This document shows, piece after piece, positions 34,347 through 45,390 of a stretch of 64,000 nt of DNA (within the stretch, counting starts at the first letter, position 1; every line of letters begins with the position of its first letter). Position numbers and translations under genes: made by a program. The DNA is from Gnetum montanum (taxonomy: Eukaryota > Streptophyta > Gnetopsida > Gnetales > Gnetaceae), in NCBI GenBank assembly GCA_015680685.1, contig MNCI01009519.1, forward strand, positions 1,153,208-1,217,207. Reading direction: 5' to 3'. The notes beneath the pieces were generated by a model. It saw nothing but the letters and a program-made list of their open reading frames with translations. It ran no database searches and was not told the origin of the DNA.

Positions 34347-34405
34347 TTTTCTTTTTCTTTTTCTTTTCTTGCTTTCTTTTCTTTTCCTATTTTTTATTTT
34401 TTTTA
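34347..34405. repeat. Polypyrimidine tract
   Basis: Run of T and C (TTTTTCTTTTTCTTTTTCTT and on, interrupted by one G), a polypurine run on the element's coding strand. Confidence 0.75.
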
Positions 34406-35055
34406 TTCATAAGAAATTCAATATTTGACCAACTTTAATCATGAGATTCTTATGGAAGCCAAATTTAGTTTGTAAGGGTTTCTCACATGGCACTAATCTT
34501 ACTTGATATTAGTAGATGCCTTTACCACTAGAGAAACTAGGTCTAATATAACACACCCTTTTCACCTTAGTGACTCATCTAAGTAGGTATTTAATAGAAA
34601 CCAAACACTGATAAGCATTATTTTAAACTAAGCTATATAGCCACCTTGACTTATGAACATTGTACTTAAAGAATATTATTTAAAAAATGAAGTTTATTAT
34701 GTGTAAGACACTTATTAATCTAAGGCTCGACCTTAGATTTTGGATTTAAACCTACCTATCTAAATGTAGGAGGAGTTGTCCTTCTCCTATGCATTATAAA
34801 CATGATGTGAATTAATTCTTTAAAGTTCCAACTAATAATAGAAGATACTATTGTCCTCTACATTTTTCAAGGTAAAAGTTGTAAACTGTAAATACTTCTT
34901 TATTAGTTTACTCTATGATAAAAGAGTCTTGTTGAGGGGTATGTTTGAGAGCTAAGACTTCTAATGGATTTTTGTCATGTAATTCATTAGTAGTGGGATA
35001 AGTTGGGTCAGTTAGACTTACTAGTTTATCTTCTTCGGGTTCCTCAATAGATGTT

Positions 35056-36150
35056 GATATTATAACCTAAGCTTTTGTCCATTGACTAGGAATGTAGTTG
35101 ATGAATCATCAATAGGTGATATGAGAAACCTTCCATTATCATCAGGTTGGACAACTAAATAAGAGCCTTCCCACCTAGTTGTTAATTTCCCTAGAAATTT
35201 ATGTAATCTCATATTGTAGAGAAGAACTATATCACCTATAGAAAAGTGTTTTTTAAAGATACTCTTATCATGTAATGTTTTCATTTGTTTCTTTATAATA
35301 TTTTACTTATCAAGAGCATGTAGTCTCATTTCATTAAGTTCATGAAGTTGATTAATTTGAGAGTCGTAGTTCATGTCTTCATCAAAATTAAGTTTTTTGG
35401 CTAACCATAAAGATTGATATTTAAGTTCAAAAGGTAATAGACATAACTTACCATAAACCAATTGATAAGGTGAATATCCTAAAATTGGTTTATAGGTAAT
35501 CCTATAAGCCCAAAGTGTGTCTTGCAACTTTTTAGACCAATCCTTCCATTTAGTACATACAATCTTTGTTAATATATTTAAGATAATTATATTAGCATTC
35601 TTGACTTGGACATTTATTTGAGGGTGATAGGTTGTAGCTGTCTTATGTCAGATTCCATAAGACATAAAGAATTTTTCCATTATTTTATTTTAAAAATGGG
35701 TTCCTTGCTCACTAATGATCATCTGTGGATTTCCAAAGCATGTTAAAATATTTTCCCTAAGGAATTCTACAATTACCTTAACATCATTTGTTGGGATGGC
35801 TTTTACTTCTACCCATTTGTTGACATAGTCAATAGAAACCAAAATGTATTGACATCCATTAGATGGTGAGAATGGTACTAAACATTCTATACCCCACACA
35901 TCAAATGGCTCTTTTATAAAAATTATATTTAAGGACATTTTATGTCCTTTTGTTATGCCTTCCCTTCATTGACATTTATCACATTCTTGCACATACTTAT
36001 GTGCATCTTTAAAAATTGAGGTCCAATAAAATCCATTTTGAAGCATTTTGATAGTAGTAAATTTGCTATCAAAGTGGCCACCCCTTAAATCATCATGGCA
36101 CATTTATAGAATTTCTTGTTGTTCATTCTTAGCCACACATCTCCTTGCTA
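35056..36150 (-). pseudogene. pol: Integrase remnant of element C
   Basis: The N-terminal zinc domain (about 36110-35965) keeps His-His-Cys-Cys: MCHDDLRGGHF, NGFYWTSIFKDAHKYV, QECDKCQ. The core reads FDVWGIECLVPF (35900), YILVSIDYVNKWVEVKAIP and MIISEQGTHF (35690): where Asp is expected in GIDF and SDQGT, both are Glu, and the third acidic residue reads Lys (QVKNAN). C-terminal part 35527-35060: AYRITYKPILGYSPYQLVYG, FELKYQSLWLAKKLNFDED, FKKHFSIGDIVLLYNMRLHK, TRWEGSYLVVQPDDNGRFLI, FLVNGQKLRL, the Athila signature. Much of the C-terminus is still open, making this one of the better preserved domains. Catalysis would be impossible. Confidence 0.85.
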
Positions 36151-36774
36151 TGTTATCTTTACATATTCAATAAAGATACATACTAATCCAAATATACCTA
36201 GATATGGTACATAAGAAAGATTTCTTTTCTTCCTTAGTCTAATTGGTAGGGATCTTCATAGTAGCTAAATAGTTGGTATATAAGCAATCCAAGGATCCTT
36301 TCTTGTAGAAAAAAAATTTTCATCAGGAAATTCATTATGAAAGACTCTTTGTATTTGATTCTCATTGATAGTTTGTAGGATTGAAAGATATTTGCGACTA
36401 CGTTTTCCTACCTCTTTCATCTAAAATCTTAAGGTCAAATTCTTGTAGTAATAGACACCATCTCATTATCCTTGCATTTTCTATTTTATTAATACCTAAG
36501 AATTTAATGGCTAAATGATCAATATATACTCTAGTTTTATATCCTATTAAATATTTTCTAAATTTATCTAGATAATATTCAATAGCTAATAATTATTTTT
36601 TTATAGTTGTATAATTTACTTGGGTTTTGTCTAGACATTTGGACACATAATAAATCACTTGTGTTTTATTATCAATGTATTGTCCTAAAACTACCCCTAC
36701 TGCTATGTCACTAGTGTCACACATTAAATCAAATGGAAAATCTCAATTACATGCATATAATATAGGGGTAGTGG
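36151..36774 (-). pseudogene. pol: RNase H remnant of element C
   Basis: Continues RT: DLMCDTSDIAVGVVLGQYID, TQVIYYVSKCLDKTQVNYTT, LLAIEYYLDKFRKYLIGYKT, RVYIDHLAIKFLGINK, MRWCLLLQEFDLKI. This is the standard Ty3/gypsy RNase H (D.S..A.GAVL..., YAT.EKELLA.., DH.AL..L). Only a few stops separate it from the RT frame. Confidence 0.8.
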
Positions 36775-37560
36775 TTACTCATTTTTCAATTCTAAGAATG
36801 CTTCTTGATAATCATTAGTCCAAACACATGAAACATCTTTTTCTAAGAGCATGTATAATAGTTTAGCAATTTTTGAAAAGTCTTTGATAAACCTCATGTA
36901 ATATCCAACTTGTTCTAGAATAGATCGAAGAGTCTTTAAATTAGTTGGAGCTAGATGTATAATTATGACTCTTACTTTTTTGTTATCCATTTTAGAAATA
37001 ACATGTCTTAATACTCTATCACTCGTAACCATTAAGTGGCTCTTTTTCCAACTTAATTTTAAATTTTTATCAATACATATATCTAAGACATATTCAAGAT
37101 GTTGCAAGGTTTCATCATAGCTATTTCTATAGATTGAAAAATCATCTATAAAAACTTCAACATAATCTTCTAACATATTAGAGAATACTAAGATCATGGC
37201 TCTCTGAAAAGTACCTAGTGCATTACAAAGGCCAAAAAGGCTTTCATCTATAAGAAAAAGTTCCATAAGGACATGTAAAGGTTGTTTTAGGCTAGTCTTT
37301 AGGGTCAATGGCTACTTGATTGTAACCACTAAATCCATGCAAAGAATAATAATATTCATGTTCTTATAATTTTTCTATAATTTGATCTATATAAGGTAAT
37401 AGAAAATTTTCTTTTCTTGTATTTTGGTTCAACCTTCTATAATCTACATAGACTCTCTATTTTCCATCCCTTTTTGGAAATATAGTAATGGGGCTTATCC
37501 ATTCACTATTAGCTATTGGATAAATAATCCATCATTACCAAAGTTTTGAAATTTCATCCT
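36775..37560 (-). pseudogene. pol: Reverse transcriptase remnant of element C
   Basis: The minus frame 37308-36775 is open for 177 codons, the longest coding remnant in the window: FGLCNALGTFQRAMILVFSN (family FGLCNAPATFQRCMxxIF), then EVFIDDFSIYRNSYDETLQH with the catalytic box FIDD at 37141-37152, and KKSHLMVTSDRVLRHVISK, VGYYMRFIKDFSKIAKLL. Upstream, with stops: ANSEWISPITIFPKRDGK, RVYVDYRRLNQNTRKENFLL, PYIDQIIEKL and FSGYNQVAIDPKD near 37.53-37.33 kb. The catalytic aspartates are preserved. Athila-type RT. Stops upstream and the damaged integrase show the copy is dead. Confidence 0.88.
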
Positions 37561-38150
37561 TAGCAATTTTTTTAAGGCTAGATTAATTCATCTTAGGGGA
37601 ATTCTTACTAGTTTTACATTATCCTCTAGATAGATATGATGTTGGAAGATGTTGGGTGAGATTCCTTGGTGAAGGTCCTCATAACTCCATGCAAATGCCT
37701 CAGACTTTCTATGCAAGATTTCTAATAATTTTCTTTCTTGCTCATTAGTAAGTTGGGGATTTATTATTAATGGTTTATTATGATCTAGGAAAACATACTT
37801 AAGTATACTAGATAGTTCTTTAAGATTTAAGAAATATTTATTTTAAGGTTGAATTATTTCTTCAATATTTCCTAATCCCAAATTAAAAATTTGGTTAAGA
37901 AAATCTTGTTGTTCACTAGTTAAGGGGTCTAAAGGTCCTTCCTCAAAATTATTTAATACTAAGGTTTCATTATCTTATTCCATTGCTAAAGTGGATAGAG
38001 TGTAGAGCATTCTTGCTTCCTTCAAGTCTTCATTTTAGAGATCTTCTTTTACATCATCATATATATTTAGTGTAAAACTAAGATTATTAAAGGAAAGTTG
38101 AAGTTGTCTTGATCCATAATTAATTATTTCATTAGTTGTAGCTAAGCAAG
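37561..38150 (-). pseudogene. pol: Protease-RT linker of element C
   Basis: Decayed coding homologous to B 13900-14500 (SWSYEDLHQGISPNIFQHHI near 37670). Many stops; no separate domain. Confidence 0.55.
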
Positions 38151-38460
38151 GTCTACCTAATATAATAAGAAAATAATTAGGATCTTTTACTTAAAAAAAA
38201 TAAAGTGAATTGGGTGTTTTCCTTTTTCTACCTCAATTATCAAGTCCTCTATTATCCCTATTGGTTTAACATTTTATCCACCAACCAATGATATTGTCAT
38301 GTTTACTTCTTTAATATCCTCTATATCAAGTGGCCTAGCCATTTTAACAGACATACTATTAATGCTAGCTCCTAAATCCAATGGGGCATTCCTAATTACT
38401 TGTCCATTTATTTTAATTGAAATGGTAGAAACTTTGGGATCTTGGTATTTAGGAATTTCA
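38151..38460 (-). pseudogene. pol: Aspartic protease remnant of element C
   Basis: Reads VSTISIKINGQVIRNAPLDL then GASINSMSVKMARPLDIEDI and KEVNMTISLVGG. The catalytic DLGAS motif is at 38364-38378, matching the Athila pattern DLGASxNLMP. A conserved KGKHPIHF follows. Cleaves gag-pol in a live element; here followed by stops. Confidence 0.8.
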
Positions 38461-39909
38461 TGACTATGTATAAGTTAAGAAAGATTATCAACCAAACTTG
38501 TTTAGGATTTTTTTTCCTTTCTTCTCCTAGTGCATAATACCCTTAAGTATTTAGCATAAAGAGGTATGTCTTTTATTCCATGTTTCAAAGGAATATGGAA
38601 ATACAATTCACTAAATATTATTTTAAGATGAGCTTTAGTTGTGAAATCCTCTTGTAATAATTTAGGGAAAGGAGTTAAAAATCATTGTCTAAAAAATAGT
38701 AATTGTTCTCTTTCCCTAGTTGGTTCATCTTCCTCATTAAATACTTGCAGTTTAACTTATTTTTGTGTTCCTATCTCCTAAAATGTCACCTTATTTTGGG
38801 ATTTAGGTTCAACTATTTTGCCACTCATTGTAGTGATGGAATGTAATTGTTTCTTTCCCTTCCTCTAAGATGTAGGATTAGGTTCAAGTTGTGATGGTAA
38901 TTTATTTTTAGTTAAGTCCTAAAATATTCTCCTTATCTCACTCATAAACTTTATGCTTTCTTCTATGAAGGAAGTAAGGGTTTGGGTGAGTTTATCCAAG
39001 TGCTCATTAGTTGGATTCTTAAATGGCCCAAAATTATTTTGAGGATATTGCTATGGTAAAATGGTCATTGAGGAAATTTTATAGTTGGTTGGCTTTTATA
39101 TTGTTGGAAAGCCTTTACTGACTCTTGCATTTCCTCTTGACAATATAACAAGGCTAGGAAGGTTGTTTGGTCATGTTAGGGAATACCACAATGTTGCATG
39201 TTTCACTTTGAATTCCATGAGCTTGTTTGTTAAACAATCATGTTAGCTTATCCACTATTTTATTTAACTATTCTATTTGTTGGATCATGCCTTGCATAAT
39301 GTTGGATGTTGGCCAACATTTACTTTGATCAACTAATGAATCTATAATCCTCTAGCCATCTTCCCATGTCACATTCAAAATATTTCCTCTACATGCAAAG
39401 TCAACATTTTGCCTACAAGAAGGTAATAAGCTTTATACAAAGATTTAAATTAATTGATGGGATAGAAATCCATGGTTTAGATTCTTTAAACATAATACTT
39501 TAAATATATAAAAGGTACTATCATAGTCTTCATCTTCACATTGCATAAAACTCATTAATTACTTTCTTAATGAATAAAGCCTATCATTAGAAAGAAATCT
39601 TTCTAGAAAATCATTCTTAAATTTATCCCATGAGCTAATTTATGTTCTAAGATTTTGTAGCCAAAAATTAGCTTTTTCCTTCAAGGTTGATTAAAAGGCA
39701 ATGATCCTAGTTCTATCCCCAATTTGAGGTGCTAACAGGGCTAATGTAGTTTCAAATTCTCTTATGTGAGTACCTGGATCCTCATCATTCATCCCTTTAA
39801 AGATAGGTAATAAGTGAATTTTTTTGACCTTTACATCCCTTATGGAAAACCCAATGGGCATTGAAGTATAATAGATATTAGATGCTTGTTGGTCTTCTAG
39901 CAACACCAA
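38461..39909 (-). pseudogene. gag: gag remnant of element C (main part)
   Basis: Open from 39909 to 39691: ASNIYYTSMPIGFSIRDVKV, KKIHLLPIFKGMNDEDPGTH, IREFETTLALLAPQIGDRTR, the Athila gag matrix/capsid entry. It continues with stops: LMSFMQCEDEDYDSTFYIFK near 39500, CRQNVDFACRGNILNVTWED near 39400, TSNIMQGMIQQIE and a Gln-rich tail toward the protease. Collinear with B gag. The start codon and the first 20 or so residues are at 51928-51867, on the other side of element A. Confidence 0.8.
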
Positions 39910-40423
39910 GGCCTAGATACCTTCAAGTAAATTCAGTGGTTAAGAAACAAACTAAACATGAGTATGTGTTTGCTAATGTTAAAATGCTTAGGTTTGTGTA
40001 TGAAATTGGAACTGTCTATTGTAAAAGAAATTCGGTTGGGTTTATCAAATACTATGAGTTTTTTGAGATTCCTATGTTGTCAAATCCCTAAGTCTATATC
40101 ATCCTTATAATACATTACTTTAAACACATAAAATTTCAGAAAAATGGTTGTTGAACACAATTCTACCAATCTACTGCTAGTCTCCCCTAGAGAGAAAATT
40201 CTATAAGCAAAGTAGAAATAGACCAAGATTCAATGGATTTTAGAAATAGAAAAGAAAGGAAAGCATATTTGTGTAAATCTTAAACATTTAGGTAAGATAA
40301 ATTGAACATGATAAAACACTTCACAATAAAGTTATTCGAAATTTTTTTAAAGTATTACAAATTTCTCAAACCTTCTAAGCTCAATAAGAAAATTCATAAA
40401 GACAATATTATTCACTACAAAAA
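39910..40423. other. Unassigned 0.5 kb between C gag and element A
   Basis: This should be C gag N-terminal sequence by position, but it does not resemble B gag and is about 200 bases too long. The plus strand is open 39882-40091 (KQTKHEYVFANVKMLRFVYE, IGTVYCKRNSVGFIKYYEFF, EIPMLSNP). I do not recognise that frame. It may be an inserted fragment, or chance. Confidence 0.3.
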
Positions 40424-42823
40424 TGATTTGTAAAAAACAAGTACAAGCTTCTACTGGGCTAGCCAATAGTTTTCAAGAATTGCAAACACTAGAACTAATA
40501 GAAAAATTTGACAATTTTTTAAATTATAATTCCAAGGCAATAAACTTTAGAGAAATGAAACTATTTCAAACAAGGAAAATTATTAGAGGCTCTCTAGATC
40601 CTCTAAACTCAAACATGAAATTTCTATAAGATATTACTATTAAATCACTCAAGATGCTTTTCTATAACATAAGCTCTTTTTTGGCAAATCTTAATAGAAG
40701 TTTAATATTTTGGAAAATGGAGCTTTAAGAACAATATAGAAAATCCAAAAATTAATGCCAAACATTACTATCTAGACCATTAGCTAAGTAACTAAAACAA
40801 AATGGAAAGTAAGGCACTCATAGGATTGAAACCAAGCAACCAAATTGATATCTTTAGCAATCCACGGCTTTACAATCTTCAATGTTGCTTCTACCAATTT
40901 CCACCTCTTCCCAACAAAAAAAATATATCTCTTCTCCTACTCTTGAAGACCATTTATAGTAGCTTCATGGTATTTACATTCATAATTGAAGGTTAAGGGA
41001 AATATTAAATCTCTAGGGAATTTATTCATAACTACCTTAAGAAGTTATAACTTCTATCAGAAGTTATGAGAAAATAAAGCCATAGTTGGCAAGTGTTTTT
41101 TTGGCAATTACAACCTTACAAATATCAAGGAGATCTATTTATAACTTTCATAGGAGGTTATAAATTTCATTGAAAATTTTTAATTCTTAAATAAATTAAA
41201 GTTATATTTATCAAATGATTATAAATTTCCCCCTTTTCAAATCGTAAACCTCTCTTTTTAAAACTACTAGTTGTAATTCGAATAAGCCATAAGTTTTTGC
41301 TTGTAATGATTTTTTTTAAATAAAATTATTATTAAGGTCATGTGGCCTTAATATACATCATTTCATATTTGGTGTACCTTGCATCAGTGTTTGAGCTTTG
41401 TGGTTGTTATGCCCGCTGCCATCCCACCTCCATCACACGTAGTTCTTATGTGTCCTGTATCCCTTGCTTTTGCTCTTGGATCTTGTTGCTATGGTTCTAT
41501 AGGCACAGAACTGCTACTAGTATCATCCTCAGTCTTTACACTCATTATTCTTCTTGGTGTTGCTTCAAAATGGTTGCCTCCATCACTAACAAGAAATTTG
41601 TAGATTTAGACCTTGCTTTGGTTCTTACTACATTGACACCTTGCAGGCATGTGATCCTTTGTGAGGTGAAACTCATGCACGAGTAGTTCAAGAGGAGCTT
41701 CAATTTAAATTTTTGTTACTACTATGGAGACCTTTGTCATGATGAGTATCCTTTGCTTAGGGTTCTTCAACTTGGAATTTGTTTTTGAAATATATGATAG
41801 CTACTACTTTAGGGCTTCTTTTGATTTTGAATGTGGAACCAAATTTTTTATGGCTATAGGCTTGGCATGCTCTTTTTTTCTCTACAATGCCAATTTCATT
41901 TATACCGTTTTATAAATTGTAGGCCCTATGTTCTTCTACAAGTTTTTGAAATTTTCTTTACTTGCTACACTTCATATTGTCATGTTTTGTTCTGTAGCAA
42001 GGGTTTCTCTTCTAGAATAATGATGAAGTTTTTTTAGAAATGTTTGTTGAATTTTTCAACCACTATTTAATAAGAAATCTTGTTAATTTTGTTTAATTTT
42101 TGTTGAAATTATGATCTTTTTCTGTCGACATTCATAAAATGTTGTCAAGCCTTTCAATTGGATATTTTCCTCTTATTTTGTTTGAAATTCATAACTTTGC
42201 AACTTAATTTTCTGTGACCATTTGGAAGCCACTATGTATTGAGTATGACATTATGAATTGCAATGACCAAAGCATAACAATGGATCTTTACATAATGCAA
42301 TTACTTGTTAGTTTTTCTAATAAGTTCTTGCACACTTTTAGGGAAAATGGATGAACAAGTTTATCCACTTTCTTTTTGATCATTCTTTGAATCATCCAAT
42401 TTACTACTAAAACTCAAACTGATAAACTAATACAATGTAATTACCAATGGTGATACGATTACAGTACACTATCTTTCAATTCCCAAATCATTTCCAAAAT
42501 TTCACCTCCACCATTATACATATTTTTACATGGGAAGATCACAAATTCTTCATCCTTCATCTAGAAACACCTTACTAAGCTTTCATTAATTTCATGCCTT
42601 TGGAATTATGAACACAAACTCAAAATGTGCCCACCTTGAATATAAAGAGTACTTTTCATTTTTTTTCTATAACATATTTCTTCATCATGCTTCTCACTAT
42701 TGGCCTTTCAAATAAATAATTTAACTTTTATCTTTCAACTATCATTGAAAATCTAAGTTGGGAAATTTAGTTCTCAACATTATCTCATAAAATTTGCTCC
42801 ATCAAATTGATGTAAATTTAACA
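40424..42823 (-). repeat. 3' LTR of element A
   Basis: 2.4 kb, collinear with 49525-51866. Minus strand starts TGTTAAATTTACATC. Includes AGTTATAACTTCTATCAGAAG-like inverted motifs around 41040-41180 that recur in the partner at 50090-50230. The plus-strand open frames inside it (41342-41686, 41379-41603, 41724-41915 and others) are not kept in frame in the partner, so I do not call them genes. Confidence 0.85.
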
Positions 42824-42833
42824 TTTCTTATCC
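42824..42833 (-). other. Polypurine tract of element A
   Basis: Minus strand GGATAAGAAA directly before the TG of the 3' LTR. Confidence 0.5.
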
Positions 42834-44117
42834 ATAATTTTAAATTCCCTAAAGATTAAAGGCGTTTAAGATCATTCACCAACTAAATCATCATCAAAAC
42901 GAGAAAAATCAATCTTTTTTAAGGAAATTTTCATCAAAGTTAAGGTTTGATGGTATAAAAACCTCAACCCTATGAAATTTGGAAATTGTACAAACATAGC
43001 TTTATAAAATCTATTTTTTAGGTGGGAAAAAAATAGTTAAGATAACTATTTTAGGAATTCTCATATTGTTGATTATTTGATATTCTATCTCCATGGTGAT
43101 GAATGCTTTTCTTCCTTCTTCTTGCCTAGTTGAAGCTTCAACTTAGTCTGCTTCATCCTTATTTTCAACAATTGTCTTTGTCTCTTTCTCATCCAACTAT
43201 TTGGCTACTGATTTTTGAGGTTCTTCGCAACTAGCTTCTTTTGTGTCTTAAGACATGAAAGCCTCTCCCAAAGAATCATCTTGATTGGATTCTCCTTGGT
43301 ATTCAACTTCAATCATGCATTTATAAAGTTGTCCCAAACATTGGAATGTATGGAACAACCATCAATGAGAAAAGTAAACTCATTAATAAGCCAAAGTAAG
43401 AAAGGGCTTTACTAGATGCTCCATGAGCGATTATCTTACAATAGGCACTCATGACATGCTTTGGGAAACATCCCATAACATATGGGATAAAAGGCTTTCT
43501 TACTACCATCTCTTCAAGAACCATGTTTCTACCTCACACTTAAACACTTCACTTACTTTTCTTACTCAAGCATTGAATTAAGAGATGTTGTATTTCCAAG
43601 AAATTCATATCTATTTATATGGTCTAAGATAAATTTGAAATTTCCACTAATTCTAGCAACCAACTTTTTTACGTAACCAAAACTTATTTAATTTCCATTA
43701 TCATATAGTTAGCTAATTCAAATTCTACTATTTAGTTAAAATTAATTTACCACTATTTAGTTATCTAAACCACCACTCCTAGTTACACAGATCACAAGTA
43801 ATAATTACTTGAGATAGTATAAATTTAATATTTTGAAATAATACTCCAATGTATACATATTTTATTATATGATATATACATTCTCAAACATATGTATAGA
43901 ATATACATACATATTAAGGTTAGATATTATATAACTAAGTATATATATATTCTAAGACTTTCATAATAAAATTTGTTACTTATTACTATGTATACTTAAT
44001 ATTATTATTTTTATTATTCAACTACTATATACATATATATATTATTAATTAATATATATTTTAACTTGTGGGTAGTCACCCAAAGTAATTTTTCATATGT
44101 AAAACATTATACAAAAG
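42834..44117 (-). pseudogene. 3' region of element A with unidentified ORF remnant
   Basis: Between integrase and polypurine tract. A minus-strand frame 43524-43321 reads MVVRKPFIPYVMGCFPKHVM, SAYCKIIAHGASSKALSYFG, then after a shift ENPIKMILWERLSCLKTQKK and a very basic tail (KRQRQLLKMRMKQTK) to about 43060. It looks like about 150 codons of real coding but matches no domain I know. 43.8-44.1 kb is AT-rich low-complexity. Could be a third ORF or the end of gag-pol in another frame. Confidence 0.35.
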
Positions 44118-45390
44118 CTACAATTTTGTTCCACTTAATGTTGTCAACTTGTATGTGTCTTCTGATAATTGCTTTTTGATCTGAAATGGACACAACCTTC
44201 TTACTATAAATTTATTAGGTTTTTTTATATTCCATAATAATAATAGATCTCCAACTTTAAAAGTCCTTTTCATGGCATTTCTATTGAACCATATTTCTAA
44301 TAGATTATCGTTGGCTCTATTTATTTCAGCTTTCCTTCTAACAAGCAAGGTCATGAAATTTTTGTCCTTATCTATTTTTCCACTATACCTTTGTACTAAA
44401 CCAGAGGCCAAGATTATAATCCTATTCATAACTTGTATGGGAAATCCATAGACTAAGTTATAAGCTAATGTTCCAATAGCCTTTTTAAATGTAATACGGT
44501 TAGTCCATAATGCAGATTACAAATAATCAATCCAATTTCTTGGATTTTCCTCCATTGAATTTTTGATGTAGGAAATAAGCTTTTTATTTGTAGATTCACC
44601 TAAACCATTTTTTTGAGAATAATAATTAAAGAAAAAAACTATAGAAAGATGGATTTCTCTAATACCCATGTTATAAACTCCTTAGATTAAAAAGCAAGTC
44701 CATTATCGAATACCAAAACTTTAGGCATACCAAAGTGACTTAGAATTTGATCTTCTAGGAACATAATCATATCCAATGCTAAATAGTTTCTTAGAGCTTT
44801 TGCTTTCGACCATTTAGTAAAATAATTAATGGCTATGAGAATAAATTTATGCCCAACTTTTGAAAGAGTAATTGTATCGATGACATCTAAACCTCATTGG
44901 TCAAATGTTGTATCCTCAACTACCAATTTCAAGGGATCTCTAGCCTTTTTAATTCTTCTTCCATGAATCTAACACTTATAACATTTTTGAATCTTTTAAC
45001 TAATATCTTGGTACATGTTCGACTAATAAAAATCATAATAGAGTATATGTTGCATAGTGAACTTAGGAGACTCATAAAAAAAATTGAATGATCATGGAAT
45101 TTTTCTAAAATAAGACTAATTTGATCATTATGAAAGCATTCCAATAAAACCAATTTAAATTCCTTTCTATATAAGATTCCATCTTTAGCTACAAACTTGA
45201 TTGCCTTTTTGAAGAAAGCTCTTTTCTGATTTGTAGTTAAATTATTTGAAATCTTTCTTGTGTTTAGGAATTATAGAATTTCATCATAACAATTTCTTTC
45301 ATGATTTTTTAGCACACATATTTCATTTTCTTGAGCCATTAACTTGGCTAAAACCATTCAAAGTCTTGCATATCTCTAATGAAAATTTAA
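44118..45390 (-). pseudogene. pol: Integrase remnant of element A
   Basis: N-terminal lead-in RKISNNLTTNQKRAFFKKAI and FVAKDGILYRKEFKLVLLEC near 45280-45160, degraded zinc domain (EKFHDHS, then IQKCYKC). The core reads GLDVIDTITLSKVGHKFILI and AINYFTKWSKAKALRN near 44890-44800; the first Asp (GLDVI) is kept, and FDNGLAF keeps the second. The C-terminal domain is open 44429-44118 (GDLLLLWNIKKPNKFI, CPFQIKKQLSEDTYKLTTLS). The phrases DVIDTI and ATDYFTKW-type are those of Tat integrases. Runs directly from the RT-linked RNase H with no second RNase H domain between. Confidence 0.8.

Larger units (their letters stand above)
33126..35055 (-). other. 3' spacer of element C between integrase and LTR
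   Basis: About 1.9 kb without a recognisable ORF. It contains three to four imperfect copies of GGTTCTTGTGGG on the plus strand (about 34238, 34291, 34327, and a weaker GATTCTTATGG at about 34444) and a 60-base pyrimidine run at 34347-34405, which on the element's own strand is a purine run. The B-type extra ORF is not visible here. Sequence 34000-34060 is A/G-rich. Confidence 0.5.

Noticed and set aside
41342-42037. Cluster of overlapping plus-strand open frames with hydrophobic segments
   Set aside because: They lie in the A 3' LTR, and the homologous LTR at 50.4-51.1 kb does not keep the frames.
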